Positions 9,100-22,995 of a stretch of 64,000 nucleotides of DNA are shown here, in pieces. A program made the position numbers and the translations under genes. Under the pieces are notes generated by a model. The model did not search any database. It had not been told where the DNA came from and saw only the letters and a list, made by a program, of their open reading frames with translations. Position 1 is the stretch's first letter, and the number at the start of each line of letters is the position of its first letter. Source of the DNA: Plantibacter sp. PA-3-X8 (GTDB lineage: Bacteria > Actinomycetota > Actinomycetes > Actinomycetales > Microbacteriaceae); contig NZ_CP033107.1 of the NCBI RefSeq assembly GCF_003856975.1, positions 2,852,001 through 2,916,000 of the forward strand. Reading direction: 5' to 3'.

Positions 9100-9609
9100 G
9101 TGACCGAAAGCGTTGACGTACTCATTATCGCGCCGGATCTGCCCGGCTATGCACACCCCGGCGATGCGGGTGCGGATCTCGTGTCCGCCGAGCACGTCGT
9201 GCTCGAGCCGGGTGAGCGCGCCCTCGTCGGCACCGGCGTCTCGATCGCACTGCCCGACGGCCATGCCGCGTTCGTCGTCCCACGAAGCGGCCTCGCGGCG
9301 AAACACGGCATCACCGTCGTCAACTCGCCGGGCACGGTCGACGCCGGGTATCGCGGCGAGATCAAGGTCACGCTCCTCAACACCGACCGTCACACCTCTT
9401 TCACCGTCGAACCGGGCGACCGCATCGCCCAGCTCATCGTGATGCCGGTGTCCCGCGCCAACTTCATCCCGGTGGAGCGATTGCCAGGCAGTGCACGAGG
9501 AGCCGGAGGCTTCGGTTCGACCGGCGTCGGCTCGCTCGCCACGACACCGGCCGCCACCGACCCAACCATCAGCACCGACGGTGCCGCGCAGACAGGAACC
9601 CTCGCATGA
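9100..9609 (+). CDS. dut: dUTP diphosphatase
   Basis: A 169-residue trimeric dUTPase that hydrolyses dUTP to dUMP and pyrophosphate, limiting uracil misincorporation and feeding dTMP synthesis. All five family motifs are visible in order: HPGDAGADL, PRSGLAAKHG, VNSPGTVDAGYRGEI, PGDRIAQLIV, and the C-terminal phosphate-binding arm GAGGFGSTG. The tail beyond motif V is about 25 residues, Ala/Thr-rich and probably disordered. GTG 9100 is the start because homology begins immediately (TESVDVLIIAPDLP). The stop overlaps the next start as ATGA, so it is translationally coupled to DUF3710. Confidence 0.95.
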   Translation: MTESVDVLIIAPDLPGYAHPGDAGADLVSAEHVVLEPGERALVGTGVSIALPDGHAAFVVPRSGLAAKHGITVVNSPGTVDAGYRGEIKVTLLNTDRHTSFTVEPGDRIAQLIVMPVSRANFIPVERLPGSARGAGGFGSTGVGSLATTPAATDPTISTDGAAQTGTLA

Positions 9610-10226
9610 GCGAACTCGAAGACCTCCCAGACCTCGACCTCGACGCGGAGCTGCCCGACGACGCGAAGTCCGCACCCGAGGACCGCGAGACCGCCGGCCC
9701 GTTCGACGAGAGCGAGGCGAACCCCGTCCGCCCCTACATCGACCTCGGTGGCGTCAAGGTGCTGCCTCGCGAAGGACTGAACCTCCGCCTCGAGGTGGAG
9801 GAGGCGACGAAGCGGGTCGTCGCGGTCGGTCTCGACTACGCCGGTTCCACCCTGCAGGTCCAGCCGTTCGCCGCGCCGCGGTCGACCGGCCTGTGGAACG
9901 AGACCCGGTCGCAGATCGCCGAGCAGATCGCCCAGCAGGGCGGCACCGTGACCGAGCGCGAGGGCGAGTTCGGCCCGGAGCTCGTCGCCGAGGTGCCGAC
10001 CGGTGGTGCCGCAGGCACCGACGCGACCCACCTGGCACGCTTCATCGGCGTCGACGGTCCGCGCTGGTTCCTCCGCGGCGTCGTCGCGGGGGAGGGCGCG
10101 TCGAAGCCGGACGCCGCAGCGCTCGTGGACGACCTCTTCCGCAGCCTCGTCGTCGTCCGGGGCAACTCGCCCATGCCGCCGCGCGACCTCATCCCGCTGC
10201 GTATGCCGACCGCCACGAGCGCGTAG
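9606..10226 (+). CDS. DUF3710 family protein
   Basis: A 206-residue soluble protein of a conserved actinobacterial family that follows dut (Rv2696c position in mycobacteria). The N-terminus is acidic, then FDESEANPVRPYIDLGGVKV leads into the conserved domain with TLQVQPFAAPRSTGLWNETR and GVDGPRWFLRGVVAGEGA. No catalytic motif can be named and no function is known to me. It starts inside the dut stop codon (ATGA), and the DUF3159 gene begins 3 nt after its own stop, so the three form an operon. Confidence 0.85.
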   Translation: MSELEDLPDLDLDAELPDDAKSAPEDRETAGPFDESEANPVRPYIDLGGVKVLPREGLNLRLEVEEATKRVVAVGLDYAGSTLQVQPFAAPRSTGLWNETRSQIAEQIAQQGGTVTEREGEFGPELVAEVPTGGAAGTDATHLARFIGVDGPRWFLRGVVAGEGASKPDAAALVDDLFRSLVVVRGNSPMPPRDLIPLRMPTATSA

Positions 10227-10229
10227 TCG

Positions 10230-11021
10230 ATGACGGACGCACGAGAACCGGAGCCCCGCGGAGTCGACCCGGTCGATCGCCGTGACGCGTCGGGTTCCCC
10301 TGATGCCACGGGAGATGCGGATCGGCAGCGGCTCGGTGAATCGATGTCCGCTGCGTTCGGTGCCGCCGCACGCAAGTCCGGTCTGGGCGCGATGGCCGAG
10401 GGCGACGCCCCCACCGGCAAGGCGTTGCTGCTCGCCATGGGCGGCGTGCGCGGCATCGTCGAGGCGATCCTGCCAGGACTCCTGTTCCTCGTCGTCTACA
10501 CGCTGACCCTCGACCTGCTCCCGTCGATCATCGCTCCGGTCGCACTCGGGGTCCTCTTCTCCATTGCACGCCTCGTGCAGCGGCAGCCGGTGACACAGGC
10601 CGTCGGCGGCCTCCTCGGCATCGCACTCTCAGCAGCCCTGGCCCTGCTGTCCGGGCGCGCTGAGGACTTCTACGTCGTCGGGTTCTGGACCAACGGCGCC
10701 TACGCCGTGGCCCTCCTCGTCTCGGTGCTCGCCGGGTGGCCCGTCGTCGGACTCGTGGCCGGCTACCTCATGGGCAGCGGCACGAGCTGGCGCTCCCACC
10801 CCGGACAACGACGCGCCATGCGGTGGCTCACGCTGGTGTGGGTGGCCATGTTCGCCGCACGGCTCCTCGTGCAGCTGCCCCTCTACTTCAGTGGGAACGT
10901 CGAACTCCTCGGGACGCTCCGGCTCCTCATGGGCATCCCGCTCTACGCACCACTGCTCGTCCTCAGCTGGCTCGTCGTCCGCGCCGTGTTCCCGAAGGCG
11001 CCGCAGGCATCCACCGAGTGA
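10230..11021 (+). CDS. DUF3159 family integral membrane protein
   Basis: A 263-residue protein with a charged cytoplasmic N-terminus of ~65 residues. About five to six hydrophobic segments follow: around 78-96, 97-112, 120-140, 150-180, 200-220 and 235-255. Conserved family features are GGVRGIVEAILPGLLFLVVY and SGTSWRSHPGQRRAMRW. Homologues (Rv2693c in mycobacteria) lie downstream of dut; here the OB-fold and Trk genes usually found between or after are absent. Function is unknown; a transporter-like role is an inference from topology only. Confidence 0.83.
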   Translation: MTDAREPEPRGVDPVDRRDASGSPDATGDADRQRLGESMSAAFGAAARKSGLGAMAEGDAPTGKALLLAMGGVRGIVEAILPGLLFLVVYTLTLDLLPSIIAPVALGVLFSIARLVQRQPVTQAVGGLLGIALSAALALLSGRAEDFYVVGFWTNGAYAVALLVSVLAGWPVVGLVAGYLMGSGTSWRSHPGQRRAMRWLTLVWVAMFAARLLVQLPLYFSGNVELLGTLRLLMGIPLYAPLLVLSWLVVRAVFPKAPQASTE

Positions 11022-11027
11022 TCCGCC

Positions 11028-11069
11028 GAGAGCCCGGCCCGACGCGTCAGCGTGTCGGACCGGGCTCTC
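11028..11069 (+). terminator. Stem-loop terminator after the dut operon
   Basis: 16-bp stem with one G-U pair (GAGAGCCCGGCCCGAC at 11028-11043, complement at 11054-11069) just after the DUF3159 stop and ahead of the aconitase promoter. Confidence 0.75.
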
Positions 11070-11099
11070 GTCATGTCCAGAGGACCCGATCCTCGATGC

Positions 11100-11121
11100 T
11101 AGAATTGTCTCGACATCAAGA
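11100..11121 (+). promoter_or_regulatory. Candidate aconitase promoter -10 with overlapping operator
   Basis: TAGAAT (11100-11105) matches a -10 element. Immediately downstream is the imperfect inverted repeat TCTCGACATCAAGA (11108-11121; five of seven base pairs symmetric), where it would cover the transcription start. A repressor controlling acnA is the natural reading. I cannot name the regulator. Confidence 0.4.
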
Positions 11122-11165
11122 TAGATGAGCGATGCCGAGATGACACGACGCGCCCCAGCCTGTAG

Positions 11166-11184
11166 TTAGGCAAGCCTTGCTAGC
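11166..11184 (+). promoter_or_regulatory. Weak DtxR/IdeR-like iron box upstream of aconitase
   Basis: TTAGGCAAGCCTTGCTAGC shares 11 of 19 positions with the canonical actinobacterial iron-box consensus; the left half TTAGGCAAGCCT is good and the right half is degenerate. Position about 80-100 bases before acnA is compatible with iron-dependent control of this Fe-S enzyme, but the match is weak. Confidence 0.25.
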
Positions 11185-11265
11185 CGCGGAGCACCCGCCA
11201 GCAGCAAGATTGGTCGGAACGCACGTGAGTGAGCACTCGCCGCCGCCAACGAAGGAGAAGACGAT

Positions 11266-14085
<2,820 letters not shown>

Positions 14086-14103
14086 CGACGAGGCTCTACC
14101 ACC

Positions 14104-14138
14104 AGGCCGGTCCCGACAGCAACCGTCGGGGCCGGCCT
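14104..14138 (+). terminator. Stem-loop terminator after acnA
   Basis: 14-bp stem with one G-U pair (AGGCCGGTCCCGAC at 14104-14117, complement 14125-14138) with a 7-nt loop, 18 bases after the acnA stop. Confidence 0.75.
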
Positions 14139-14228
14139 GCGGCGTTCGCCGCCCACCCCGCCCACGACGCGTACACTCGAAAGACGGGCTCCGAGCGATC
14201 GGTCGGCCCACGGTGGAGGGACGACAGC

Positions 14229-16193
14229 ATGACAGTGCTCGATCAGGTGAACGGACCCCGGGACCTCGACGGTCTCTCCGAAGCGGAACTCGTCGAACTC
14301 GCCGGCGACATCCGCGCCTTCCTCATCGCCAACGTCTCCAAGACCGGCGGACACCTCGGTCCGAACCTCGGCGTCGTCGAACTCACCATCGCGATGCACC
14401 GGGTGTTCGACTCCCCGACGGACCCGATGGTGTTCGACACCGGTCACCAGTCCTACGTGCACAAGCTCCTGACCGGCCGCCAGGAGTTCAGTGGGCTCCG
14501 GACCCGGGGCGGCCTCGCCGGCTACCCGCAGCGTTCCGAATCCGAGCACGACATCGTCGAGAGTTCGCACGCCTCGAGCTCGCTCAGCTGGGCGGACGGC
14601 ATCTCCCGCGCCTTCCAGATGACCGGGCAGGACGAGCGCCATGTGGTCGCGGTCGTCGGCGACGGTGCGCTGACGGGCGGCATGACGTGGGAGGCGCTCA
14701 ACAACATCAGCGACGACAACACCCGCCGGCTCGTCATCATCGTCAACGACAACGGTCGATCGTACGCGCCGACCATCGGCGGTATGGCACGGTTCCTGAG
14801 CGGTGTGCGGACCCGCCGGAGCTATCGCGACCTGCGCGAGCGCAGCCAGCGGGCCTTCAACCTCCTCGGCGGTCCGGGACGCGCGCTCTATCGGGGCGTC
14901 CGCGGAGGTGCCCACGGGTTCCTGTCCCGCCTCACGAACAACGAGGCGCTCTACTCCAACCTCGACATCAAGTACATCGGGCCGGTCGACGGACACGACA
15001 TCCACGCGATGGAGGAGGCCCTGACCCAGGCGAAGCACTACGGTGCGCCGGTGATCGTCCACGCGATCACCGAGAAGGGTCGTGGGTTCCAGCCGGCACG
15101 GGACGACGACGCCGATCAGTTCCATGCCGTCGGCGTGATCGATCCCGAGACCGGGGAGCCCGTCGGGGCGGCCGCCCGCCCGTCCTGGACGGCCGTGTTC
15201 AGCGAGGAGATGCTCGCGGTGGCCGAGGCCGACGACCGCGTCGTGGCCATCACCGCCGCCATGCTGCGACCGGTCGGGCTCCACGCCTTCGCCGAACGCT
15301 TCCCCGAGCGCGTGCACGACGTCGGCATCGCCGAGCAGCACGCCTTCACCTCGGCGGCCGGGCTCGCGTTCGGTGGGCTGCACCCGGTGGTGGCCGTGTA
15401 CGCGACGTTCGTGAACCGCGCCTTCGACCAACTGCTCATGGACGTCGCGCTGCACCGTGCGGGAGTGACGGTCGTCCTCGACCGCGCCGGCGTGACCGGC
15501 CCCGACGGACCGAGCCACCACGGCATATGGGACCTCGCGATCCTCCAGGTCGTCCCGGGTATCCGGATCGCGGCGCCGCGCGATGGTGAGCGGCTGCGCG
15601 AGGAACTGCGCGAGGCCGTGTCGATCGACGACGCCCCGACCGTCATCCGGTTCCCGAAGGGCAGCGCCCCCGCCGAGCTCCCGGCCGTCGAACGTCTCCA
15701 CGACGGTGTCGACGTCCTCCGGACGACCGAACAGCCGGACGTCCTCATCGTCGCCGTCGGCCCGATGGCGCCCATCGCGATCGACGTGGCGGACCGGCTC
15801 GCCCAGCAGGGCATCGGCGCGACCGTCGTCGACCCCCGCTGGGTGGTCCCCGTCGCCGGATCGCTCGTCGAGCTCGCCGCGGCGCATCGGCTCGTGATCA
15901 CCATCGAGGACGGCATCCGCGTCGGAGGTATCGGCACCCGCATCAGGCAGACCCTCCGCGAGGCCGGCGTCGACACGGCCGTCGACGAGCTCGGCGTGCC
16001 GGACGAGTTCATCGACCACGCGTCCCGCGAGCAGATCCTCGAGGATGCGGGCCTCACAGCGCAGCAGATCGCCCGTGACGTCGTGGCACAGGTCCTCGGC
16101 AGCCGGATCCCCGTCGCCCGCCCACTGCCTGACGACCGCGTCGAGCAGGACACGTCTTCGGAGCGGAGCACGACGAGGCCGCACGGCGCCTGA
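14229..16193 (+). CDS. dxs: 1-deoxy-D-xylulose-5-phosphate synthase
   Basis: A 654-residue thiamine-diphosphate enzyme condensing pyruvate and glyceraldehyde 3-phosphate, the first step of the MEP isoprenoid pathway. The TPP-binding motif GDGALTGGMTWEALNN starts at about residue 144. KTGGHLGPNLGVVELTIAMH is the conserved N-terminal substrate segment. The catalytic glutamate is E369 in GIAEQHAFT, followed by the pyrimidine-domain DRAGVTGPDGPSHHG. The C-terminal transketolase domain has EDGIRVGGIG. GGAGGG sits 8 bases before ATG 14229. The last ~30 residues are a hydrophilic tail. A TACACT -10-like element lies at 14172-14177. Confidence 0.95.
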   Translation: MTVLDQVNGPRDLDGLSEAELVELAGDIRAFLIANVSKTGGHLGPNLGVVELTIAMHRVFDSPTDPMVFDTGHQSYVHKLLTGRQEFSGLRTRGGLAGYPQRSESEHDIVESSHASSSLSWADGISRAFQMTGQDERHVVAVVGDGALTGGMTWEALNNISDDNTRRLVIIVNDNGRSYAPTIGGMARFLSGVRTRRSYRDLRERSQRAFNLLGGPGRALYRGVRGGAHGFLSRLTNNEALYSNLDIKYIGPVDGHDIHAMEEALTQAKHYGAPVIVHAITEKGRGFQPARDDDADQFHAVGVIDPETGEPVGAAARPSWTAVFSEEMLAVAEADDRVVAITAAMLRPVGLHAFAERFPERVHDVGIAEQHAFTSAAGLAFGGLHPVVAVYATFVNRAFDQLLMDVALHRAGVTVVLDRAGVTGPDGPSHHGIWDLAILQVVPGIRIAAPRDGERLREELREAVSIDDAPTVIRFPKGSAPAELPAVERLHDGVDVLRTTEQPDVLIVAVGPMAPIAIDVADRLAQQGIGATVVDPRWVVPVAGSLVELAAAHRLVITIEDGIRVGGIGTRIRQTLREAGVDTAVDELGVPDEFIDHASREQILEDAGLTAQQIARDVVAQVLGSRIPVARPLPDDRVEQDTSSERSTTRPHGA

Positions 16194-16211
16194 CCGCGGG
16201 CTGTGACGCGC

Positions 16212-16242
16212 TTGACTTCGAGTGCACTCGAAGTCGTATCGT
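16212..16242 (+). promoter_or_regulatory. MerR-type promoter with 22-bp perfect palindrome
   Basis: TTGACT (-35, 16212-16217) and TATCGT (-10, 16237-16242) are separated by 19 bp, the overlong spacing typical of promoters twisted open by MerR activators. The spacer is filled by a perfect palindrome, GACTTCGAGTG followed by CACTCGAAGTC (16214-16235). The regulator's ATG lies 7 bases after the -10, so the transcript is probably leaderless. This is very likely the autoregulatory site of the adjacent MerR protein. Confidence 0.82.
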
Positions 16243-16248
16243 GTGGAC

Positions 16249-16628
16249 ATGACCACTCTCCACGAGGGCTACGCCATCTCCGACGTCGCCGAACAAACCG
16301 GACTGAGCGTCCATACGCTCCGCTACTACGAGCGCGCAGGGCTCATGCCACGTCCGATCGGCCGCAGCTCATCGACGCACCGCCGCTACAGCGAGGGCGA
16401 CGTGTCCTGGGTCGTGTTCCTGACGAGGCTTCGATCGACGGGCATGCCGATCGCGACGCTCCGCGAGTACACGGAGTTGGCTCAGCGCGGTGACGACACC
16501 GCCGAGGCGAGGCTCGAGCTGCTGCTGCGGCATCGGATCTCGTTCCTGGCCCGCCTCGAGGAGATGCAGCAGTCGCTGAAGGTCATCGATCGCAAGATCG
16601 AACTCTACACAGAACAGGTGGCAACACG

Positions 16629-16632
<4 letters not shown>
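16249..16632 (+). CDS. MerR family transcriptional regulator
   Basis: A 127-residue regulator. The winged helix-turn-helix is N-terminal ([26 protein letters not shown]), followed by the wing [25 protein letters not shown] dimerising coiled coil ends the protein ([19 protein letters not shown]). There are no cysteines in the C-terminal part, so it is not a metal sensor of the MerR/CueR kind; it resembles the subgroup beside aldo/keto reductases that responds to organic electrophiles. Translation from ATG 16249 fits the -10 position and a leaderless mRNA. It overlaps the next gene by ATGA and probably activates its own promoter and that gene. Confidence 0.87.
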
Positions 16633-19853
<3,221 letters not shown>

Positions 19854-21059
19854 CTACTTGCGTCCCTTCTTGCCGGTGAAGTACGGGTTCTCCCAGATCA
19901 CGGTGCCGCCCTGGCCGAGGCCGACGCACATCGCCGTGAGGCCGTAGCGCACCTCGGGGTGCTCGGCGAACTGCGCCGCGAGCTGGATCATGAGTCGGAC
20001 GCCGGAGGCTGCGAGCGGGTGCCCGACGGCGATCGCGCCACCCCACGGGTTCACCCGCGGGTCCTCGTCGTCGATGCCGAAGTGGTCGAGGAAGGAGAGC
20101 ACCTGGATGGCGAAGGCCTCGTTCAGTTCGAACAGACCGATGTCCTCGATCGACAGACCGGCCTTCCGCAGAGCCTTCTCCGTGGAGGGGACGGGACCGA
20201 TGCCCATGATCTCGGGCTCGACGCCCGCGAACGCGAAGCTGACGAGGCGCATCTTCGGCGTGAGACCGAGCTCCTTCGCCGTCGAGGCACTGGCGAGCAG
20301 ACTCACCGTGGCGCCGTCGGTCAGCGGCGAGGCATTGCCTGCGGTGACACGGCCGTGGGGCCGGAACGGCGTCTTCAGTCCGGCGAGCCCCTCCATCGTG
20401 GTCTCGGGCCGGAGCCCTTCGTCGCCGGTGGCGAGTCCCCATCCGCTGTCGCTCCGGAGCGCGACCGGGACGAGGTCGGGCTGGATCCGTCCGGCCTCGT
20501 AGGCGGCCGCGACCTTCTGCTGGCTGCGCATGCCGAAGCGGTCGGAGCGTTCCTTCGTGAGCTGCGGGAACCGGTCGTGGATGCGCTCGGCCGTCTTGCC
20601 CATGTTCAGCGCGTCCTCACTGACGAGGCGCTCGGCGAGGAACCGCGGGTTCGGGTCGGCGTCCAGCCCCATGGGGTGACGTCCCATGTGCTCGACGCCA
20701 CCGGCGAGGACGAGGTCGTAGGCACCGAATGCGATGCCGCTGCCAAGCGTCGTGACCGAGGTCATCGCTCCGGCGCACATGCGGTCGATCGCGAATCCGG
20801 GGACGGACTTCGGGAGGCCGGCGAGCAGCGCGGCGGTGCGGCCGAGCGTGAGCCCCTGGTCGCCCTGCTGGGTCGTCGCCGCGATGGCGACCTCGTCGAT
20901 GCGGTCGAGCGGCAGACCAGGATGACGTTCGAGCAGTCCGATGATCGCCTTGACGATCAGGTCGTCAGCCCGGGTGTTCCAATACATGCCCTTTTCGCCG
21001 GCTCGTCCGAACGGTGTCCGGACTCCATCAACGAATACGACGTCGGCTTGTTCGGCCAC
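19854..21059 (-). CDS. fadA: Acetyl-CoA C-acyltransferase (thiolase), FadA
   Basis: A 401-residue thiolase performing the last step of beta-oxidation, cleaving 3-ketoacyl-CoA with CoA. The nucleophilic cysteine is C95 in DRMCAGAMTS. The C-terminal active-site histidine is in GGAIAVGHPLAASG, and the second cysteine in TAMCVGLGQGG. The start is the GTG complementary to 21057-21059 with a strong GGAGG five bases upstream. A TAGGAT -10-like element (complement of 21090-21095) lies shortly before. It is directly followed by fadB on the same strand. RNase D lies upstream in the same direction after a 74-bp gap. Confidence 0.93.
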   Translation of the reverse strand: MAEQADVVFVDGVRTPFGRAGEKGMYWNTRADDLIVKAIIGLLERHPGLPLDRIDEVAIAATTQQGDQGLTLGRTAALLAGLPKSVPGFAIDRMCAGAMTSVTTLGSGIAFGAYDLVLAGGVEHMGRHPMGLDADPNPRFLAERLVSEDALNMGKTAERIHDRFPQLTKERSDRFGMRSQQKVAAAYEAGRIQPDLVPVALRSDSGWGLATGDEGLRPETTMEGLAGLKTPFRPHGRVTAGNASPLTDGATVSLLASASTAKELGLTPKMRLVSFAFAGVEPEIMGIGPVPSTEKALRKAGLSIEDIGLFELNEAFAIQVLSFLDHFGIDDEDPRVNPWGGAIAVGHPLAASGVRLMIQLAAQFAEHPEVRYGLTAMCVGLGQGGTVIWENPYFTGKKGRK

Positions 21060-21133
21060 GTTGCCTCCTCATTCTCGGGGTACGCCCCGATCCTAGGCGG
21101 CAGACACGGGTGGACACCCGGGTGCAGCGCTTC

Positions 21134-22381
21134 CTACGAAGCGTCCGGGTCAGGCTCCGCCGGGGATTGGGCCGACTCGACAAAGGCGTCGGTGATCGCC
21201 CGGGCGGTCGCGTCGATCTGCCAGGGGCGTGCCTCGTGCTCGGCGAGTGCCGCGGCGACCGTCTCGACGGTGAGCGGTTCGGGCGGCGTCCAGGCCAGTC
21301 GGCGCAGCGTCTCCGGCGTGAGCAGGTTCTCGACCGGCATCGTCAGGAACTCCGCCGTCGCGAGGATCTTCGTCCGTGCCGCGGTGTACCTGGCGTGCGC
21401 GTCCGGGTTCTTGTCGGACCAGCTGCGCGGGGGTGGCAGCGTGTCGCTCGCCGGTCGGGCACCGGGGAGGTCCTCGGTGGTCTGGCCGGTGTGGATCGCG
21501 TTCCACCAGAGGTCGAGTTCGGTGCGGCTCGCGCGCCCACGGAAGTCCGAGAGCGCTGCGAGGTCGCGCTTCGAGCCGGGGTTGGCCTTCGCGGCCGCGG
21601 TGATCGAGGCGTCGGGGATGAGCCGCCCGGGGGCGGTGTCGCGGCGCTGCGCGAGTTCGTCACGCGCGACCCAGAGCTCGCGAGCGACGGCGAGGTTGCG
21701 TTGTCCGCGCACGGCGTGGAGTCCGGAGAGGCGGCGCCAGGGCTCGGCGCGGGGTGCCTTCGCCTCTCGGGCGAGCGTCGCCTGGAACTCCTGGCGCGCG
21801 ATGTCGCTCTTCCCGGCGTCCTCGATGCGGGCGGCCAGTTCCTCCGCGGCGTCGACGAGCAACTCGACGTCGAGCGCCGCGTATTCGAGCCAGGAGGCGG
21901 GGAGCGGGCGGGTCGACCAGTCGGCGGCGGAGTGCTCTTTCGCCAGATGGATGCCCAACAGTTCCTCGACCACTGCGCCGAGCCCGACACGCGGCAGCCC
22001 GAGCAGACGGGCCCCCAGCTCGGTGTCGAAGAGCTCGCTCGGGTCGATGCCCACTTCGCGCAGACAGGCGAGGTCCTGGCTGGCCGCGTGCAGGATCGAG
22101 CGTTCACCCTGGATCAGGGCGCCGAGTTCGGCCATGGAGCCGATGGCGGGCGGGTCGTAGAGGAAGACCCCGGCACCGCGACGGTAGACCTGGATGAGGT
22201 AGGCGCGCTGGGAGTACCGGTAACCCGACGCGCGTTCGGCGTCGAGCGCGAACGGTCCGTGACCCGCGGCGAGCACCTCGAGTGAGGCGAGGTAGGCCTC
22301 GCGGGTGTCGGTGACGACCCGTGGTGCGGTGGGCGCGGGCGGGGGGAGGAGCGGTGCTGATTCGGGCGCCGCGTCACTCAC
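21134..22381 (-). CDS. rnd: Ribonuclease D (DEDD exonuclease with HRDC domain)
   Basis: A 415-residue 3'-5' exoribonuclease. DEDDy active-site residues are visible: D47 and E49 (FALDAERASG), D103 (ASQDLACLRE), and Y167 with D171 (EYAALDVELL). The HRDC domain follows from about residue 205 (LHAVRGQRNLAVARELWVARDE). The rest is a conserved actinobacterial C-terminal extension. The start GTG (complement of 22379-22381) overlaps the last bases of the upstream DUF3000 gene by 8 nt, so the two are co-translated. The frame remains open further upstream but is then antisense-like shadow of DUF3000. The role is probably tRNA/structured-RNA maturation. Confidence 0.88.
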   Translation of the reverse strand: MSDAAPESAPLLPPPAPTAPRVVTDTREAYLASLEVLAAGHGPFALDAERASGYRYSQRAYLIQVYRRGAGVFLYDPPAIGSMAELGALIQGERSILHAASQDLACLREVGIDPSELFDTELGARLLGLPRVGLGAVVEELLGIHLAKEHSAADWSTRPLPASWLEYAALDVELLVDAAEELAARIEDAGKSDIARQEFQATLAREAKAPRAEPWRRLSGLHAVRGQRNLAVARELWVARDELAQRRDTAPGRLIPDASITAAAKANPGSKRDLAALSDFRGRASRTELDLWWNAIHTGQTTEDLPGARPASDTLPPPRSWSDKNPDAHARYTAARTKILATAEFLTMPVENLLTPETLRRLAWTPPEPLTVETVAAALAEHEARPWQIDATARAITDAFVESAQSPAEPDPDAS

Positions 22382-22970
22382 GGTGAGCTCGTTTGACGGA
22401 CAACAGGGAGACCCCTTCGGTGGTCGGAGGCAAGCCGGCGAGCATGCACAGCAGCTCTCCCCATCCTTCCACGTGCGCCGCGACGTCGCTCTCCAGCGGT
22501 GTCCACGACGCTCGAAGCTCGATCTGTGCGCCGTCGCCCTGCCGGGCGAGCTCCCCGAAACCACTCGAGATGATCTTCGTCGCGGTGCCGGACGCCGCCT
22601 GGTAGGAGGCGCCGCGGGTGTCGAGGGCGTCCACGAGCCAGGACCAGGCGACCTCGGCAAGGAACGGGTCGAGTCCGATCTCGGTCTCCAGGGGGGCCTG
22701 GGCGAAGCAGACGACGCGGAAGCGTCCACCCCAGGCGTCAGAGCCGTCCGGGTCGTAGAGGAGGACGAACCGCCCCGTACCGAGGTCGGAGTCAGCATCG
22801 TGGCGACTCGGTGAGACGTCGGCCGCGAGGGCGATGGCGAACGGCGCGAGATTGCTCGGCGCGGGGATCTCCGTGACTCTCAGATCGGGCCGGACGGCTG
22901 CAGCGCGAACAGCGTCCACCGCTCGGGCGAACTCTTCGGGAACCTTTGCCGTCGTCGGACTCTCTACCAC
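22374..22970 (-). CDS. DUF3000 family protein
   Basis: A 198-residue soluble protein of an actinobacterial family nearly always located upstream of the HRDC ribonuclease D gene. Conserved segments are LAPFAIALAADV, GRFVLLYDPDGSDAWGGRFRVVCFA and WSWLVDALDTRGA. The protein ends SVKRAHRE and its stop overlaps the RNase D start. Start is GTG (complement of 22968-22970), which places the alignable region near the N-terminus. Function unknown; the tight coupling suggests a partner in RNA metabolism, which is an inference. Confidence 0.85.
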   Translation of the reverse strand: MVESPTTAKVPEEFARAVDAVRAAAVRPDLRVTEIPAPSNLAPFAIALAADVSPSRHDADSDLGTGRFVLLYDPDGSDAWGGRFRVVCFAQAPLETEIGLDPFLAEVAWSWLVDALDTRGASYQAASGTATKIISSGFGELARQGDGAQIELRASWTPLESDVAAHVEGWGELLCMLAGLPPTTEGVSLLSVKRAHRE

Positions 22971-22995
22971 GAGTGAAGACTAGAGTTACATCCCG

